A program made the position numbers and the translations under genes. Positions 7,583-16,305 of a stretch of DNA of 64,000 nucleotides are shown here, in pieces. Below the pieces are notes generated by a model. The model searched no databases and had not been told where the DNA came from. It saw nothing but the letters and a program-made list of their open reading frames with translations. The DNA is from JAUWKC01 sp035529895 (GTDB lineage: Bacteria > Planctomycetota > Phycisphaerae > Sedimentisphaerales > Anaerobacaceae), in the NCBI GenBank assembly GCA_035529895.1, contig DATKVV010000039.1:1-64000 (forward strand). Direction: 5' to 3'. Positions within the stretch are counted from its first letter, which is position 1. Each line of letters opens with the position of its first letter.

Positions 7583-8929
7583 TTAGGACCCTTTGTCTAA
7601 CATTTTCTTGCTGCGCAGTATGTGGTGGTAGTGCTGAGCGAAACGGTGAGCTTCATCTCGCACGTATTGCAGCAGCTTTCGCGCCGGCGCATGGGCGGGC
7701 AGCTTCAAAGGCCTGGTGCTTCCTCGCAGAAAGACATCCTCTTCTCTCTTGGCAATCGCGGCAATTTTCGGAACCGGTGCCTTCATTTGCTCAAAGGCCT
7801 GCTCCGCGGCGTGCAAATGGCCCAGTCCACCGTCAATCAATACCAAGTCAGGCCACAGCTCTTCGCCTGCCAGAGCGTATTTGTATCTGCGTTTGACTAC
7901 CTCTGCAATCATCGCGTAGTCATCGATGCCTTTAACAGTCTTTATCTTGAACCGCCGATACCCGTTCTTAAACGGCCTGCCGTCAATAAACTTCACCAGC
8001 GAGCCGACCGCTTCGGCCCCGGCAATATTGGCCACGTCGATACCTTCAATAATCCTCACAGGTTCAGAGCTTTCCAGCAGCTTCTGTAATTGTTCTAGCG
8101 CCTCGGTAGGCTCGGCCGCAAATACCTCCGGCTGCACATGCTCGTCAGGCGTCCCTCGGGCGTCCAGCCGCTCAATCAGCCGGATACGGTCCCGAAACAT
8201 CGCCGCCTTCTCGTATTCGAACGCCGAGGCGGCCTCTGCCATTTGTCTTCTCAACTCGCGCAGAATCGTCGAACGCTTCGACTGCAGGAATTTTATCAGG
8301 TCTTTGATGATTTTCTTGTATTCGGCCCTCGCTATCTTGTCCGCGCAGGGGGCCGTGCACTGTTTGATGCTGTACAAAAGACAGGGCCGAAAAAACCTGC
8401 GCTTCGTATCGTCCCGGCGAATGTCGAGGTTGCACGTTCGAAACTTGAATATTTTTTGCAGAACCACCAGCACGCCTCGCAAATCCCTTGCGCTTGTGAA
8501 AGGCCCGAACAACCGGCTGCCCCGCGGCCGCGGTCTTCGCGTGATATACACCCCCGCAAAATCATCGCCTGTTGTAATTTCCAGATACGGAAACGTCTTG
8601 TCGTCCACCAGGTCGGTGTTGTATGGGGGGCGTATGTCCTTTATCAGCCGGGCTTCCTGCAGCACCGCGTCAACCTCGCTCTCGGTTTCCAGAAAATCGA
8701 CCGCCTCCACCTTGCTTATCATTTCCGCAATCTTCGGCCCGCGCGAACCGGCCAAATCCCCCCCCGCCTGGAAATAGCTCAGCACCCGCGAACGCAGATT
8801 CTTCGCCTTGCCGATATAAAGAACCTTCTCCCCCGCGCCCTTCATAAAATAGAGCCCGGGCCCCGTCGGAAACCCCCTTATCTGCTCCCGAAGCGATTCC
8901 AGCGTCTCTTGTTCTCTGTCTTGGCTCAT
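7583..8929 (-). CDS. uvrC: UvrC-type excinuclease subunit, short form
   Basis: A 448-residue homologue of the nucleotide-excision-repair nuclease. The N-terminal GIY-YIG domain reads GLYFMKG, then VLYIGKAKNLRSRV. A UVR helix follows (FEYEKAAMFRDRI), then the RNase H-like nuclease domain with aspartates in EGIDVANIAG, GIDDYAMI and VLIDGGLGHL and the histidine in RDEAHRFAQHYH. The protein stops at HHILRSKK, so the tandem helix-hairpin-helix domain that follows in E. coli UvrC (about 610 residues) is missing. Both nuclease sites look intact. The start is ATG with no competing upstream codon. Confidence 0.92.
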   Translation of the reverse strand: MSQDREQETLESLREQIRGFPTGPGLYFMKGAGEKVLYIGKAKNLRSRVLSYFQAGGDLAGSRGPKIAEMISKVEAVDFLETESEVDAVLQEARLIKDIRPPYNTDLVDDKTFPYLEITTGDDFAGVYITRRPRPRGSRLFGPFTSARDLRGVLVVLQKIFKFRTCNLDIRRDDTKRRFFRPCLLYSIKQCTAPCADKIARAEYKKIIKDLIKFLQSKRSTILRELRRQMAEAASAFEYEKAAMFRDRIRLIERLDARGTPDEHVQPEVFAAEPTEALEQLQKLLESSEPVRIIEGIDVANIAGAEAVGSLVKFIDGRPFKNGYRRFKIKTVKGIDDYAMIAEVVKRRYKYALAGEELWPDLVLIDGGLGHLHAAEQAFEQMKAPVPKIAAIAKREEDVFLRGSTRPLKLPAHAPARKLLQYVRDEAHRFAQHYHHILRSKKMLDKGS

Positions 8930-9204
8930 AAATCCATTTTAGCCTTGCATGGTGGGCGCAAAAAGAATTTTCTGTTGCCCGCCTTCGAATCTCCAAAATG
9001 CGAACATCTGTTGAAGGCTCACATTAAGGGCCCAACTATCGGGCGTCACGATTGCGGAAAATGTAAACACCGCAATTAAAACCCTCGCTGGCTTTCTTTT
9101 CCATACCGATTTGTTATCTTAGTGGCATAAAGTTGTGGAAACACAGTCAGACTAATCTCGCACCGGAAAAATCGGTCCTGGGTTTTTTGCGAAAGGAAGA
9201 TTTC

Positions 9205-10740
9205 GTGAAGCGACGTGACTTTCTCAAAGTGCTGGGGCAAGGCACAGCGATGCTGGCTCTTCCGGCCTGTGCTGCCGAACTCTCCGGAAAAAAGCCAAAC
9301 AAGGTAAGGCCCAACATCCTTTTTTGCATCTCGGACGACCAGTCATGGCTGCACGCCGGAGCTTACGGCGATAAGGTGGTCAAAACTCCGAACTTCGACC
9401 GCATTGCCCGAGAGGGCGTACTATTTACGCACGCCTTCAGCGCCGCGACATCGTGTACGGCCTCTCGCAGCGCAATCCTGACCGGCCAGCAGATATGGCG
9501 CCTCGAAGAAGGCGGCCTCTTGATGGGCGCGCTGCCCAGGAAGTTCCCTGTCTACACCGACCTGCTTGAGGCCGCAGGCTACCACGTCGGGTATGTACAC
9601 AAAGGCTGGTCTCCCGGCAACTACGAGGTGAGCGGGTGGGACCACAACCCCGCCGGCGCATACAAATACAGCGAACGAAGAATTGACCCGCCGGCAAGCG
9701 GTATAGGTAAGACCGACTATGCCGGCTGTTTCGAGGACTTCCTCAAAGACCGCCAGCAAGGACAGCCTTTCTGCTTCTGGTACGGCTGCAAGGAGCCCCA
9801 CCGCACCTACGAAAAAGGCTCGGGCCTGCGCTCCGGCAAAAAACTCGAGGATGTGGTCGTCCCCAAATCCCTGCCCGATGTCCCCGAAATTCGCAGTGAT
9901 ATGCTCGATTACTACCTCGAAATCGAATGGTTCGACGAGCATCTCGGCCGAATGATTAAGCTCCTGGAAGATGTGGGCGAGCTTGATAATACGCTCGTCG
10001 TGGTTACCTCCGACAACGGTATGCCTTTCCCGCGCGCCAAGGCGAACCTTTACGACCTCGGCGTGCGAATGCCGCTGGCCGTGCGCTGGGCCCGTCGCGC
10101 CGCCGGTGGACGCGTCGTAGACGATTTCGTAAGCCTCACCGACCTGGCGCCGACATTTCTCGAAGCCGCTGGTCTGGCAGTGCCGCCGCAGATGACCGGA
10201 CGCAGCCTCATCGATATTCTTTCGTCCGACAAGTCAGGACGGGTCGACCCTCGACGTGACAGGGTGTTTACTGCCAACGAGCGGACGACTTGGTGCAGGC
10301 CGAACGGCGCGGGCTATCCCGGCCGCGCCATTCGCACACATCGCTGGCTTTACATTCGCAACTACGAGCCTGACCGCTGGCCTGCCGGCGACCCGGACAT
10401 CGATGCCGAGCCTGAAGGCGTCTATGGCGATATTAATGCGGGCCCGGCCAAAACCTATATGATAGAACATAAGGACGACCCGAAAGTCGCGCCCCTCTTT
10501 GAATTGGGCTTCGGCAAGCGACCGGCCGAGGAACTCTACGACGTTGCCAAAGACCAATGGCAGATTCATAGCCTCGCCGACGATGCCGCCTATTCGAAGG
10601 TGAAGACCGAACTAAGGTCTCAGCTCGAGCAATACCAGCGTGACACGAAAGACCCGCGAATAGAAGGCAAAAGCCCCTGGGATTATTACCCGTACTATTA
10701 CGGCGGTTCTGTAAAGCAGGCCGCCAGGCCCGGCCCTTAG
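9205..10740 (+). CDS. Type I sulfatase, exported
   Basis: A 511-residue arylsulfatase-family enzyme that hydrolyses sulfate esters. The formylglycine motif is C-T-A-S-R starting at Cys84, so it needs a maturase, which is not in this window. Metal-binding features include FCISDDQSW early and VVTSDNGMPF later. The GTG start at 9205 has an AAAGGAAG site and gives an N-terminus KRRDFLKVLGQGTAMLALPAC, a twin-arginine-like signal ending near a cysteine. An upstream in-frame TTG (9133) is less likely. It heads a cluster with GH51, GH38-like and SGNH genes, suggesting breakdown of a sulfated, arabinose-containing polysaccharide. Confidence 0.92.
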   Translation: MKRRDFLKVLGQGTAMLALPACAAELSGKKPNKVRPNILFCISDDQSWLHAGAYGDKVVKTPNFDRIAREGVLFTHAFSAATSCTASRSAILTGQQIWRLEEGGLLMGALPRKFPVYTDLLEAAGYHVGYVHKGWSPGNYEVSGWDHNPAGAYKYSERRIDPPASGIGKTDYAGCFEDFLKDRQQGQPFCFWYGCKEPHRTYEKGSGLRSGKKLEDVVVPKSLPDVPEIRSDMLDYYLEIEWFDEHLGRMIKLLEDVGELDNTLVVVTSDNGMPFPRAKANLYDLGVRMPLAVRWARRAAGGRVVDDFVSLTDLAPTFLEAAGLAVPPQMTGRSLIDILSSDKSGRVDPRRDRVFTANERTTWCRPNGAGYPGRAIRTHRWLYIRNYEPDRWPAGDPDIDAEPEGVYGDINAGPAKTYMIEHKDDPKVAPLFELGFGKRPAEELYDVAKDQWQIHSLADDAAYSKVKTELRSQLEQYQRDTKDPRIEGKSPWDYYPYYYGGSVKQAARPGP

Positions 10741-10843
10741 ATTCTGTTACCGACAATGCTGATTCTTGCCCGCAGATAACAACTTAGCTGGTAGCGTGCC
10801 TAAATCCAAACTACCATCAAAGCATCATAAGAAGGGGTCGAAC

Positions 10844-12490
10844 ATGAGAACTGTAAGTTGCTTCCGAGCTTTCGAAGGGAACTGTGCCCTATTGGCAATA
10901 ATAACCGCGGTAGTTGCCCTGCCGCTGGGTGCTGCTGCCAGTCCGGCGCCTGCCGATACGCCCACAGACGCCAGCGAAAGTGCCGGGGCCGTTGAAGCGC
11001 ACATCAAGCTCTTTCCGACCGCTGAGTTCCATAAGGTGAGTCCCTACATTTATGGGCAATTTATTGAGCATATTGGCGGTTGCATCTACGACGGCATCTG
11101 GGTGCCAGAGGGTTCTGAAATAGAAAACTCTGGCGGTATAAGGCTTGATACGGTGCGCGCCCTCAGGAAGCTTGAAGTGCCGGTGGTCCGATGGCCCGGT
11201 GGACTTTTCGCCGACAACTACCACTGGCGCGACGGCATCGGCCCGTCGGACAAACGCCCGGTCCGGCAGAACCTCGGCTGGAACACCACCGAGAGCAACC
11301 AGTTCGGCACCCACGAGTTTATGCGTTTCTGCAAGCTGATAGGAACAGAGCCTTATCTTTGCGTAAATGTCGGCAGTGGTACGGTGGAGGAGGCAAGGGC
11401 CTGGGCCGAGTACTGCAATAGCGACAAGGACACGATGCTTACCCGCCAGCGCGCCGCCAATGGCCATCCGCAGCCTTTCGGCGTGAAATTCTGGAGCCTC
11501 GGCAACGAGCCGGAATACGCCCTCGATGGCATGATGCTCCCGGACCATTACCTCGACGTCGCACGCACTTACGCAGGGTATGTGAAACACTTTGCCTGCC
11601 AGTCCGTTTGGCGCGGGGACGGGAAATTGAAAGAGGCCAAAATCGTCTTGGGCGAGCTCGGAGATACGAAGATTTTCAAAGACCAGGTGCGGAAAGTAAA
11701 AAATATCTACTTTGACCTGCTCAGTTTGCACCTTTATGCCAACACAAGTCATGCTCCGGATATTCCGCCTGCGGATACCCATTATCAGCTTATTTCCAGG
11801 CTGCCCCGGCTGGAGCAGCGCATAAAGAGGCTATGTGACGTCGCACAGGAGCTTAGCACAAGCGACCATTCGGTTGGCGTTGCGGTCGATGAATGGGGTA
11901 TATGGCGCCATGGCGAGGCCGACTCGTTAAATGGCCTTGTGCAGAAAGCCCCCATAGGGGATGCCCTCTTTGCGGCCGCTTTCTTCCACGTCCTTCACAG
12001 GTACGAAAAAGTCTATATGGCCAATATCGCCCAGTCCATCAATGTGCTGCACGCGTTGATATTGACCCGGGGCAAAAAATTCTGTGTAACGCCGACCTAT
12101 CACGTTTTCGAGATGTTCAGGCCGCACCGTAATGCAAAGGTGATTGACTTCAGTGTTGAGTGTGGCAAAAAACTCCCGCCCTCCGATGCCGCCGGCCGGA
12201 ATGCTCTCTCGGTTTCAGTGACAAAATCTCAGGATGGCGGCGAGCTTTTCATCTCCGCCGTCAACCTCGATTTGCGCGACGACATAATTGCAAAGATAGA
12301 AGTGGCCGATGGAAATAAGTGGAAGGTTCAGGAGGTCCGCCGATTGGTCGCCGAAGATATCGATTGCGGCAATATATTCGATGACCCAAATCGCGTTCGT
12401 CCCGAAGCGGTTGATACGGACAGATTGAGCGCCGACGGAAAGTTCAGACTGAAGGCCCGCTCGGTAACGACTATAAGAATGAAGAAATAG
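10844..12490 (+). CDS. GH51 alpha-L-arabinofuranosidase, secreted
   Basis: A 548-residue glycoside hydrolase releasing terminal arabinofuranose from arabinans or arabinoxylans. A signal peptide covers about residues 1-35 (LLAIITAVVALPLGAAAS). The barrel begins with ISPYIYGQFIEH-like sequence (here VSPYIYGQFIEH). The acid/base is Glu222 in GNEPE and the nucleophile Glu350 in VAVDEWGIW, followed by a C-terminal beta domain. The ATG at 10844 has an AAGAAGGGG site; the frame extends 26 codons upstream without one. It sits 103 bases after the sulfatase in the same direction. Confidence 0.93.
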   Translation: MRTVSCFRAFEGNCALLAIITAVVALPLGAAASPAPADTPTDASESAGAVEAHIKLFPTAEFHKVSPYIYGQFIEHIGGCIYDGIWVPEGSEIENSGGIRLDTVRALRKLEVPVVRWPGGLFADNYHWRDGIGPSDKRPVRQNLGWNTTESNQFGTHEFMRFCKLIGTEPYLCVNVGSGTVEEARAWAEYCNSDKDTMLTRQRAANGHPQPFGVKFWSLGNEPEYALDGMMLPDHYLDVARTYAGYVKHFACQSVWRGDGKLKEAKIVLGELGDTKIFKDQVRKVKNIYFDLLSLHLYANTSHAPDIPPADTHYQLISRLPRLEQRIKRLCDVAQELSTSDHSVGVAVDEWGIWRHGEADSLNGLVQKAPIGDALFAAAFFHVLHRYEKVYMANIAQSINVLHALILTRGKKFCVTPTYHVFEMFRPHRNAKVIDFSVECGKKLPPSDAAGRNALSVSVTKSQDGGELFISAVNLDLRDDIIAKIEVADGNKWKVQEVRRLVAEDIDCGNIFDDPNRVRPEAVDTDRLSADGKFRLKARSVTTIRMKK

Positions 12491-12534
12491 ACGCTAAAGA
12501 TAACGTCTTGGCTAAAAGAAAACGGAAGGAAAGC

Positions 12535-15174
12535 GTGGAAACGGCACAATTTACACGGAACATCCTGTCCATTTTTGCAGCGGTTCTGTTGGCTGCGTCC
12601 GGCGGGTTCGGACTTGACGGCAAATCGCCCGAAACGACCGACCTCTACGTCGTGCCCAACTTCCATCCCGCCTGTATGGGCTGGCTGGTCAGGTACAGCG
12701 AGGAAAGAAACTACTGCTTGTACTCCTATCTGGCCCATCTGGACCGGGTGGCCAAAGACCAATCGTACAAGTTCGTTTTTTCAGAGCTGCCCCACCTGAT
12801 TACCATGATGGAATTCGAGCCGAACTGCTTTGAGCAATTCAAACAGCGCATCAAAGAAGGCCGGGTGGAGGTTGTCAACGCGTTTGTGCTCGAGCCGACC
12901 GTCAATCTTTCCGGCGGTGAGGCGCTGGTGCAGCAGGGAATACAGGGCCTCCGCTGGTACAGGCAAATCATGGGCATCAAGCCGAGGTATTGCTGGATGA
13001 TAGACACCGTGGGCTGGCACGAACAGATTGCTCAGATTGTCGGCGGCCTGGGTTTGGACGCCTTTGTCTATTGCCGGTACAATCCGACCCCCCTGAAATC
13101 CGAACGAGCTTACCCTGTCCATTGGATTCAGTCGCCCGATGGCACGCGGGCGCTGGCCCTCGGAATGGGGCATTATTACCGCGAATTCAGCACGGCGTTT
13201 CGAACCACCGTCGCCTTGACACAGGAGCAATTGTGTGCCGAGATAGAATCGGCCGAAAAAAAGGCAAAACGATTTCCTGCCGGGGCGCCGGTCCTTCTGC
13301 TTGGCGGTTCAAGAGACTATTCCCTTCCCCCCAGTTACGAAAACTACCCCGCCGAACTGATTGAGGCCTGGAACAGCCAGCCGTCCGGCCTGAAAATCCG
13401 CATGGCTACTCTGAGCGACTATATGGATGCGCTGCTGCCGCCGCTCCGCTCCGGCAAGTACGAAATTCCCCTCGTAACCAGCGGCTCAGGCACGTACGGC
13501 TGGACTGCCTTCTGGATGAATGCGCCGTTTTATAAGCAATGGTACCGCCGCACCGAACATAGCCTGCAGGCCGCCGAGGCAATAGCCACAATCGCCAGCC
13601 TCAAGGACAAGACAGAATACCCGTCACAGGCGTTCGCAAATAGCTGGCTGCTGATGGCCTTGAATATGGACCGCGCCTTGTTGTGGGGTGTCGGGGTGGA
13701 TGGTACGTTCTATGACGCAAATAGCTGGGACGCCAGAGACCGCTTTGAATATGTCGAACAAACATGCACCGAGACTAATCACAAGGCCCTGTCGGCTCTG
13801 ACCCAGCCGGACAAAACAGCCGTTACCTTGTTTAATCCGGTCAACTGGACCAGAAGGACGCCCTTTGAGATTCGCCTGCCGGAGGGACGCATCCTGGCAG
13901 GGACCGATTGTCAACTGCTGGAGGACGGCAGGACCACTCTGGCGCTCCTGCCTTTGGCGCCATTCGGTCTCTCATCAATGAAAATGCAGCGCGACGCTGT
14001 AAAGCCCCCTGCGAGAACCGCCTTGCCCCGCAGTATTGAGACGACTTATTATTCGGCCAGGATAGACCCAAACACCGGCGCGCTGGTCAGCCTTAAGCTC
14101 AGGCCGTCGGGCCGCGAAATACTCGGGGGACCGGCCAATGTAGTACTTGCAGAATCGGGCGGTGATGTCCATTGGGTTCCCGAAAAGCCAAAACGCTCAC
14201 TGTTGGCCGGTTCCGGTAATTACAACCCGTTCATCACCGTTACAACCGGTGAGCTTGTCACAATTGTGGAGATACGAAGCGATTTTTATGGCGGCGGCCA
14301 GCTGCGCAGGGTCTTGCGTTTTCATAATCAATCGCCCCGCATTGACTTCCTCACAGAGACCAACAACGTCCCGCCTGGGACGACTCTGTCTGTTGAATTC
14401 CCGCTGGCCGGGCAAATCACAGAGGTCCGCCGTGGTATTCCTTACGGTTTTTCCCACGGTGCCTGGACTTCGAACGATTCCCGGCTGACCGGCCTCACAA
14501 AAGGTATCATTCCTGTCATCCGCTGGTCTGACTACAGCCTGAAGGCCGGCGGCGCAGTGGCCCTGCTGGACCGGGGCCTGCCCGCCCGCGAGCTTGTCGG
14601 TAATACGCTGATTCTGCTGCTGCATAACGTATGCGATAAGTACTATAACCGAGAAGTAACCTGGATGAACCACAAAGGCAGACAGACTTATGAATATGCC
14701 CTTGTCATTCACGAGCAGCCGTGGAATCAGGCGAACATCCCGCAGATTGCATGGGAATACAACAATCCTGTTGTGGCTGTCGCGGGCCGCTCTGTCTCCA
14801 GACCGGAATCGCTCATCGAAACCTCGGATAACGTGATTGTTCAGGCGTTGCGGCGTGATGACAATGAGATTGAGCTGAGGATGATGGAGTGCCTTGGTGA
14901 GGCTGGGCCGGCCCGAGTAAAAGTCAACCTCCCTCACACAGGTGCCGCCCTCACCAACCTGCTCGGCCAAGAGCGACAGCCGCTTGAAGGTGTCGGTGCG
15001 TATACCTTTGACGTTCGCCCACAGCAGATTGTAACTCTGCGTTTGCGCACCGGCGATAAAGCAGCGCCTGTAGAGGCCTTGCGCAGCTTCAATTCGGTTA
15101 TGTCCGCTCAAAAACGCCAATACATGCGGAACTCCCGCAACCCCCGGTTGGTGGGCCACCCTCCGACAAAATGA
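12535..15174 (+). CDS. GH38-like (alpha-mannosidase-type) secreted protein with degenerate metal motif
   Basis: An 879-residue protein with an N-terminal signal (NILSIFAAVLLAASGGFG), a barrel related to GH38 alpha-mannosidases (about residues 35-330) and beta-rich C-terminal regions. The nucleophile region reads CWMIDTVGWHEQ, with Asp157 in the usual W-x-x-D position. The metal motif, typically H-S-H-x-D-x-G-W, here reads VPNFHPACMGW, so at least one zinc ligand seems lost. GTG at 12535 follows GGAAGG and is preferred over TTG at 12508. It may cleave another glycan or use another mechanism. It belongs to the sulfatase/GH51 cluster. Confidence 0.75.
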   Translation: METAQFTRNILSIFAAVLLAASGGFGLDGKSPETTDLYVVPNFHPACMGWLVRYSEERNYCLYSYLAHLDRVAKDQSYKFVFSELPHLITMMEFEPNCFEQFKQRIKEGRVEVVNAFVLEPTVNLSGGEALVQQGIQGLRWYRQIMGIKPRYCWMIDTVGWHEQIAQIVGGLGLDAFVYCRYNPTPLKSERAYPVHWIQSPDGTRALALGMGHYYREFSTAFRTTVALTQEQLCAEIESAEKKAKRFPAGAPVLLLGGSRDYSLPPSYENYPAELIEAWNSQPSGLKIRMATLSDYMDALLPPLRSGKYEIPLVTSGSGTYGWTAFWMNAPFYKQWYRRTEHSLQAAEAIATIASLKDKTEYPSQAFANSWLLMALNMDRALLWGVGVDGTFYDANSWDARDRFEYVEQTCTETNHKALSALTQPDKTAVTLFNPVNWTRRTPFEIRLPEGRILAGTDCQLLEDGRTTLALLPLAPFGLSSMKMQRDAVKPPARTALPRSIETTYYSARIDPNTGALVSLKLRPSGREILGGPANVVLAESGGDVHWVPEKPKRSLLAGSGNYNPFITVTTGELVTIVEIRSDFYGGGQLRRVLRFHNQSPRIDFLTETNNVPPGTTLSVEFPLAGQITEVRRGIPYGFSHGAWTSNDSRLTGLTKGIIPVIRWSDYSLKAGGAVALLDRGLPARELVGNTLILLLHNVCDKYYNREVTWMNHKGRQTYEYALVIHEQPWNQANIPQIAWEYNNPVVAVAGRSVSRPESLIETSDNVIVQALRRDDNEIELRMMECLGEAGPARVKVNLPHTGAALTNLLGQERQPLEGVGAYTFDVRPQQIVTLRLRTGDKAAPVEALRSFNSVMSAQKRQYMRNSRNPRLVGHPPTK

Positions 15175-15437
15175 CCTCGGCTCGTTAATCTGAGATAGCT
15201 TTATGTTATGTGCAAACTTGGCTATCACTGCGAAGGAGGCGGGCAGCGCGACAAAAATGGCAGATTGAAAATGCCAAAAGGTTAGGTATTCTGGCCCGAA
15301 TTGCAAAAACTTACCTCTATGCCAAGCGCAGACAATATTTTTTTCGTTCTTCCTTCTTTTTCTCAACGGGCTGCTTGTTAACAAATGTCGGGCCGATACA
15401 ATTCGGACGCCGATTGGAACTCTTTTTATGGTCACGT

Positions 15438-16091
15438 ATGGCAATGCAGCACATAATCGAGTTGAAACCTAATCAGACCATCCTCTTCATTGGCGACAGC
15501 ATCACCGATGCCGGAAGACTTGAGCCGGCTTACAGACCATTTGGTTACGGCTATGTGCACTTCGTTGCGAATATGCTCCTGGCAACATACCCCCACTTTG
15601 ACCTCAATATCGTCAATATGGGCATTAACGGAAATACCGTTCGCAGCTTAAAGGCCAGATGGGAGAAAGACTGCATCAAATATCACCCGGATATTCTAAG
15701 CGTGCTTATTGGCGTAAATGATATGTGGCGGCAGCACATGGAACCAGCCAGACTTCCCGAAGCTGTTTACCCCGGAGAATACGAATTAACATACAGGCAG
15801 TTACTTTCTCGGACCACGCAGCAAACTAACTGCCAACTTGTATTGATGGAGCCTTTTATGTTTTGCGTTGACCCCGGCAACAAAATGTTCAGGGACCTGC
15901 AAGCCTATGTCCACATAGTTCGCGGACTGGCTGAAGAGTTTGACGCCGTTTTGGTTCCCTTGCAGGCTCAGGTTGATGAGCAGGTCAGGCAGGTGCCGCC
16001 GGAAAAATGGGCGGCCGATTCAGTGCATCCCTGCGTATGGGCCCACGCATGGATTGCACAGCGCTGGCTTGAGGCGACCGGACTTTGGTAA
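15438..16091 (+). CDS. SGNH/GDSL-family esterase
   Basis: A 217-residue hydrolase of the SGNH fold, with block I FIGDSITDAGR (Ser21), block III VLIGVNDMW and block V DSVH (Asp194 and His197). Such enzymes often remove acetyl groups from polysaccharides, which fits the preceding sulfatase and glycosidase genes. The open frame runs 76 codons further upstream, but that stretch has no conserved sequence. The start at 15438 (MAMQHIIEL) is 21 residues before the catalytic Ser, as is usual. No signal peptide is visible, so it may act on imported oligosaccharides. Confidence 0.88.
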   Translation: MAMQHIIELKPNQTILFIGDSITDAGRLEPAYRPFGYGYVHFVANMLLATYPHFDLNIVNMGINGNTVRSLKARWEKDCIKYHPDILSVLIGVNDMWRQHMEPARLPEAVYPGEYELTYRQLLSRTTQQTNCQLVLMEPFMFCVDPGNKMFRDLQAYVHIVRGLAEEFDAVLVPLQAQVDEQVRQVPPEKWAADSVHPCVWAHAWIAQRWLEATGLW

Positions 16092-16232
16092 GTCTGTTTC
16101 TTACAATTTTTTTTCTTCATAGCTTCAGTAACGACAAGCACTAAGACAAATGCCAAACGTTCATGTGAAAAAAATTTCGATTTTTGTCTTTACAGCAATG
16201 CGAATCATGAGTAATTTCTAATTTCGTTTTCC

Positions 16233-16278
16233 CAACTATATGTTGTATTATTCCAGACCAAGACGCTTTATATTGTGG
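16233..16278. promoter_or_regulatory. Candidate tandem NrdR boxes upstream of nrdJ
   Basis: Two 16-base sites, 16233-16248 and 16263-16278, match the NrdR consensus ACACwATATATwGTGT at 12 and 13 of 16 positions by my count. They are separated by 14 bases, close to the 15-16 usual for paired NrdR boxes. They lie just upstream of a ribonucleotide reductase gene, the classic NrdR target. NrdR itself is not in the window. Confidence 0.5.
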
Positions 16279-16305
16279 TCTGTTTTTTCGCACGGAGGCG
16301 TTTAA

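Noticed and set aside
16092..16305. Cobalamin riboswitch before the B12-dependent reductase
   Set aside because: No GCCACTG box or other B12-element core could be found.
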